A DNA stretch of 26,399 bases, taken from positions 1-26,399 of the forward strand of contig USTH01000019.1 of NCBI GenBank assembly GCA_900557555.1, read 5' to 3'. The translations under genes and the position numbers were made by a program. Shown piece after piece: positions 23,252 through 26,399 of the stretch (positions within the stretch are counted from its first letter, which is position 1; each line of letters opens with the position of its first letter). Origin of the DNA: an uncultured Prevotellaceae bacterium (lineage in GTDB: Bacteria; Bacteroidota; Bacteroidia; Bacteroidales; Bacteroidaceae). The notes beneath the pieces were generated by a model. The model was not told the origin of the DNA. It worked only from the letters and a program-made list of their open reading frames with translations, and did no database searches.

Positions 23252-26065
23252 GTGAAAGGCATTATCCAGGCAAAAGGCATAAGGGTCAACAACCTCAAAG
23301 GAATTGACGTAAACATTCCGCGGGGCAAATTTGTCGTAATCACAGGACTTAGTGGCAGCGGCAAGTCAAGCCTTGCGTTTGATACGCTTTACGCCGAGGG
23401 CCAACGGCGGTATGTGGAAAGTCTGTCAAGTTACGCACGGCAGTTTTTGGGCAGGCTAAAGAAGCCGGATTGCGATTTCATCAAAGGTATACCTCCTGCC
23501 ATCGCCATAGAGCAGAAGGTCACAAACCGCAACCAGCGCTCAACGGTGGGAACAACCACTGAAGTCTACGACTATCTGCGTATGCTTTTTGCCCGAGCAG
23601 GCAAAACATACTCCCCCGTCAGCGGAGAAGAGGTCAAAAGCGATACCGTCAACGATGTAGTGAATTATGTCATGGGCCTTGGCGAAGGAGAGAAGTTCAC
23701 CATTGAATGCCCACTGACCGTTCCGCACGGACGCACCCTCGGCCAACAGCTGGAGATAGAGCGCATGCAAGGCCTCTCGCGCATCACCCACAACGGTGAA
23801 GTTCTCGAAATCAGCGATATCTCTCCAGAAATTGCCGCCAGCCTTGACCCTGAAAACATCAACCTGCTCATTGACAGACTGTCGGTGAAAAACGACAACG
23901 ACTCAATATCAAGACTTCACGAGAGCATTGAGACTGCCTTTGAGGAGGGGGGACAGCGGTGTTGCATACGAAAGCGGGGAGAAACAACCACGCGCAACTT
24001 CAGCACCGCATTTGAACGTGACGGTATCGTTTTCGAACGTCCCACCGATGCCATGTTTTCCTTCAACTCGCCAGCCGGGGCATGTCCCGAATGCGAGGGG
24101 TTCGGAATGACTATCGGAATTGACGAGGCCCTCGTAATCCCCAACACGGCTTTGTCGGTCTGGGACGGGGCGGTACAATGCTGGCGTGGCGAGAAGATGA
24201 GCGAATGGAAGAGAGTGTTCTGCGAGAGAAACAGCCCAAAGGGGTTTCCTGTCTTTGAGCCATACTATAACCTTACCCAAAAACAGAAAGACATACTATG
24301 GCACGGTGACTCCGCTGAGCGCCAGTTACCCGAAGAACAGCAAGTAAGCATTGATGCCTTTTTCCGTATGGTAAGACGCAATCAATACAAGATACAGTAC
24401 AGAGTGATGCTCGCCCATTATCGCGGCAAGACCATTTGTCCACTTTGCCACGGACGGCGACTCAAAAAAGAAGCCGAATACGTCAAGATTGACGGACATA
24501 GCATCACAGAGCTCACACGAATGTCAATATGGCAGCTCAACGACCTTTTCCTGCACATCAAGTGTGAAGACTTCGCCATTCTTGTAAACGAGATAAGAAC
24601 CAGACTCCAGACCCTATCTGACGTAGGGCTGGGCTACCTGACCCTTGACAGAGCATCTAACACCCTTTCGGGCGGCGAGAGCCAACGAATCAGCCTTGCC
24701 ACATCACTTAGCGGCAACCTCATGGGATCGCTCTACATACTGGACGAGCCGAGCATAGGTCTCCATTCACGTGACACGGCAAGACTGATTGGAGTGCTTC
24801 GGAAACTGCAGCAACTGGGCAACACCGTGGTGGTGGTTGAACACGATGAGGAAATCATGCGCGCCGCAGACTATATTATTGACATCGGCCCTGAAGCGGG
24901 AATAAACGGTGGAAGAATAGTTTATGAGGGTAGCCTGTCGGAACTCAAGCACAACACCGAGAGCTACACCGTGAGATACCTTCTTGGCGAAGACACAATA
25001 CCGGTGCCACTGTCAAGACGCAGCTCCAACCGCAGCATTCTCATCAAAGGTGCTCGCGCCAACAATCTGAAAGGCGTTGACACGGCCATTCCACTCAACG
25101 TGATGACTGTAGTCACAGGAGTGAGCGGCAGCGGGAAATCCTCACTGATAACAAACATTCTTTACCGTGGACTGAAACGGTATTTTGACGAAGCGTGTGA
25201 CCGCCCTGGCGAATATACCGCACTGGAGGGCGACCTTGAAGCAATTAAAGGTGTAACCCTGATTGACCAAAGCGGCATAGGAACATCGTCGCGCAGCAAC
25301 CCCGTGACATACATAAAAGCCTACGACCTGATACGAAAGCTGATGGCTGAACAACCCCTGGCCAGACAGTTGGACTTCACCCCTGCAACATTCTCGTTCA
25401 ATGCGGAAGGCGGAAGATGCGAAAACTGCAACGGTGATGGGAAAATAAAAGTGTCTATGCAATTTATGGCCGACATCGAAATAGAGTGTGAAGAATGTCA
25501 TGGGAAACGTTTTAAGAAAGACGTACTTGAAGTGACGTTTGCCGGAAAAAACATTTACGACATTCTTGATATGGAGGTTGACGAAGCCATCAACTTCTTC
25601 AACCAGAACGGTCAGGCGGCCATTGCACGTCGTATCAAGCCCCTACAAGACGTGGGGCTTGGCTACATAAAACTCGGGCAAGCATCATCAACACTCTCGG
25701 GAGGCGAAAACCAACGTGTGAAGCTCGCCTCTTATCTGGCAGGAGAGAAGGCTCTGCCCACACTGTTCATCTTTGACGAACCAACCACGGGACTGCATTT
25801 CCACGACATACAGATACTGCTGCGAGCCTTTCAGGCTCTGATTGCTCATGGCCATACAGTAGTGATTATTGAACACAATCTGGATGTCATAAAATGTGCG
25901 GACCACATCATAGACCTTGGCCCCGAGGGAGGAGACGCCGGAGGATATATCATTGCAGAGGGCACCCCCGAAGAAATTGTTTTAAATCCAGACAGCTACA
26001 CAGCCAGATATCTGAAAGAGAAACTGCAAGAAACGCCTGCCAGCGGTTCACGCACAGGCGTTTAG
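23252..26065 (+). CDS. uvrA: Excinuclease ABC subunit A
   Basis: The 937-residue damage-recognition ATPase of nucleotide excision repair works with UvrB and UvrC. It has two ABC modules: Walker A GLSGSGKSS (32-40) and GVSGSGKSS (about 622-630), and signature LSGGE near 472 and 815. The C-terminal zinc module is intact (CENC and CEEC, about 723-748). In the N-terminal half, CPEC (278-281) is present but its partner CxxC is missing, replaced by an FERDG stretch, and SPVSG (121-125) stands where many UvrA have CPxCG. This pattern is, from memory, usual in Bacteroidetes UvrA. The start is a GTG at 23252. The 3' end includes one arm of a hairpin that spans the stop codon. Confidence 0.96.
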   Translation: MKGIIQAKGIRVNNLKGIDVNIPRGKFVVITGLSGSGKSSLAFDTLYAEGQRRYVESLSSYARQFLGRLKKPDCDFIKGIPPAIAIEQKVTNRNQRSTVGTTTEVYDYLRMLFARAGKTYSPVSGEEVKSDTVNDVVNYVMGLGEGEKFTIECPLTVPHGRTLGQQLEIERMQGLSRITHNGEVLEISDISPEIAASLDPENINLLIDRLSVKNDNDSISRLHESIETAFEEGGQRCCIRKRGETTTRNFSTAFERDGIVFERPTDAMFSFNSPAGACPECEGFGMTIGIDEALVIPNTALSVWDGAVQCWRGEKMSEWKRVFCERNSPKGFPVFEPYYNLTQKQKDILWHGDSAERQLPEEQQVSIDAFFRMVRRNQYKIQYRVMLAHYRGKTICPLCHGRRLKKEAEYVKIDGHSITELTRMSIWQLNDLFLHIKCEDFAILVNEIRTRLQTLSDVGLGYLTLDRASNTLSGGESQRISLATSLSGNLMGSLYILDEPSIGLHSRDTARLIGVLRKLQQLGNTVVVVEHDEEIMRAADYIIDIGPEAGINGGRIVYEGSLSELKHNTESYTVRYLLGEDTIPVPLSRRSSNRSILIKGARANNLKGVDTAIPLNVMTVVTGVSGSGKSSLITNILYRGLKRYFDEACDRPGEYTALEGDLEAIKGVTLIDQSGIGTSSRSNPVTYIKAYDLIRKLMAEQPLARQLDFTPATFSFNAEGGRCENCNGDGKIKVSMQFMADIEIECEECHGKRFKKDVLEVTFAGKNIYDILDMEVDEAINFFNQNGQAAIARRIKPLQDVGLGYIKLGQASSTLSGGENQRVKLASYLAGEKALPTLFIFDEPTTGLHFHDIQILLRAFQALIAHGHTVVIIEHNLDVIKCADHIIDLGPEGGDAGGYIIAEGTPEEIVLNPDSYTARYLKEKLQETPASGSRTGV
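26031..26063. terminator. Hairpin spanning the uvrA 3' end
   Basis: AAACGCCTG (26031-26039) and its exact reverse complement CAGGCGTTT (26055-26063) form a 9-base-pair stem with a 15-base loop, ending two bases before the uvrA stop. The A and T ends make it usable on either strand, fitting two genes that converge with a 17-base gap. It lies inside coding sequence, so it may instead be a coding coincidence. Confidence 0.5.
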
Positions 26066-26082
26066 CATGCAGCAACAAAAAT

Positions 26083-26399
26083 TTATTTTCCCGGCACAAA
26101 CATTTTACGTCCATTCACGATATAAATTCCACGAACAGAATTTGACGAAGATTTGCGCCCGTCCAGTCCATAAATAGCGGCAGGTTGCACCGCTTTTTCC
26201 GATTCTATTCCAGCAACAGCTGTGGCATTGTTTGAAATGCTCAAAACCAAGACTGGCTCGATTGCGTCTGACTGCAGCCAAGCGCTATAGCGCGGGATGA
26301 CCTCACCCACGTCACAGCGATAGAAAGCTGTCTGGCACTCCCCGTTATCAAGCACATAAGCATGGTCGTCAGACGTGACAGTGTGACGATCGTCTATAC
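26083..26399 (-). CDS. C-terminal end of a secreted protein, cut by window edge
   Basis: The frame is open from 26399 to a stop at 26083-26085, so 105 codons of the C-terminus are seen and the gene begins beyond the window. The GTG at 26353-26355 is not needed as a start. The last 30 residues read I-Y-G-L-D-G-R ... G-I-Y-I-V-N-G-R-K, the short C-terminal tail common on secreted proteins of Prevotella and relatives, and similar to the tail of the sialidase at 2894. The preceding residues show no recognisable domain. Function is unknown. Confidence 0.8.
   Translation of the reverse strand, partial: IDDRHTVTSDDHAYVLDNGECQTAFYRCDVGEVIPRYSAWLQSDAIEPVLVLSISNNATAVAGIESEKAVQPAAIYGLDGRKSSSNSVRGIYIVNGRKMFVPGK

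Overview
The window reads as chromosomal DNA of a Bacteroidales bacterium, most likely Prevotella or a close relative. Support for this is the Bacteroidetes-type promoter boxes (TAnnTTTG, with TTTG or TTGG 19 bases upstream), the near absence of Shine-Dalgarno sequences, secreted proteins ending in a short Gly-Arg / Tyr-Ile / Gly-Lys tail as in Prevotella secreted proteins, and a UvrA of the Bacteroidetes subtype. No rRNA, tRNA, CRISPR array or insertion sequence was seen.

Layout. (1) Positions 1-2774 look like the edge of a mobilizable element: the 3' part of a relaxase gene, a small coiled-coil membrane-anchored protein, a terminator hairpin, and a convergent rhuM-type gene. (2) Positions 2894-8323 (minus) hold one very large secreted protein: an intact SGNH esterase domain, a second SGNH domain that has lost its catalytic residues, several glycan-binding-like modules and a sialidase with its catalytic residues in place. 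(3) thrA (8393-10831, minus) encodes bifunctional aspartokinase/homoserine dehydrogenase. (4) A divergent plus-strand cluster, menF-menD-menB-menCE (11112-16665), encodes five steps of menaquinone synthesis, from chorismate to DHNA-CoA apart from the MenH step; menC and menE are fused into one gene. (5) A minus-strand operon (22388 down to 16652) starts with a glycoside-hydrolase-10-like lipo/secreted protein gene and continues thiS-thiE-thiG-thiF-thiH-tenI, the thiazole branch and the coupling step of thiamine synthesis. thiC, thiD and a TPP riboswitch are not seen. (6) A 503-base divergent intergenic region carries both promoters and a 91-base element of 23-base tandem repeats closed by inverted repeats. 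(7) A cupin gene and uvrA run on the plus strand to 26065. (8) The C-terminal end of another secreted protein lies on the minus strand at the right edge.

How the genes relate: the men and thi clusters converge and overlap by 14 bases; the MenD enzyme needs thiamine diphosphate, which the neighbouring thi operon helps make, but no regulatory link is visible. The sialidase/esterase polypeptide would plausibly strip O-acyl groups and sialic acid from host glycans outside the cell. The most unusual items are that fusion with its pseudo-esterase domain, the menC-menE fusion, and the repeat element at 22632-22722.
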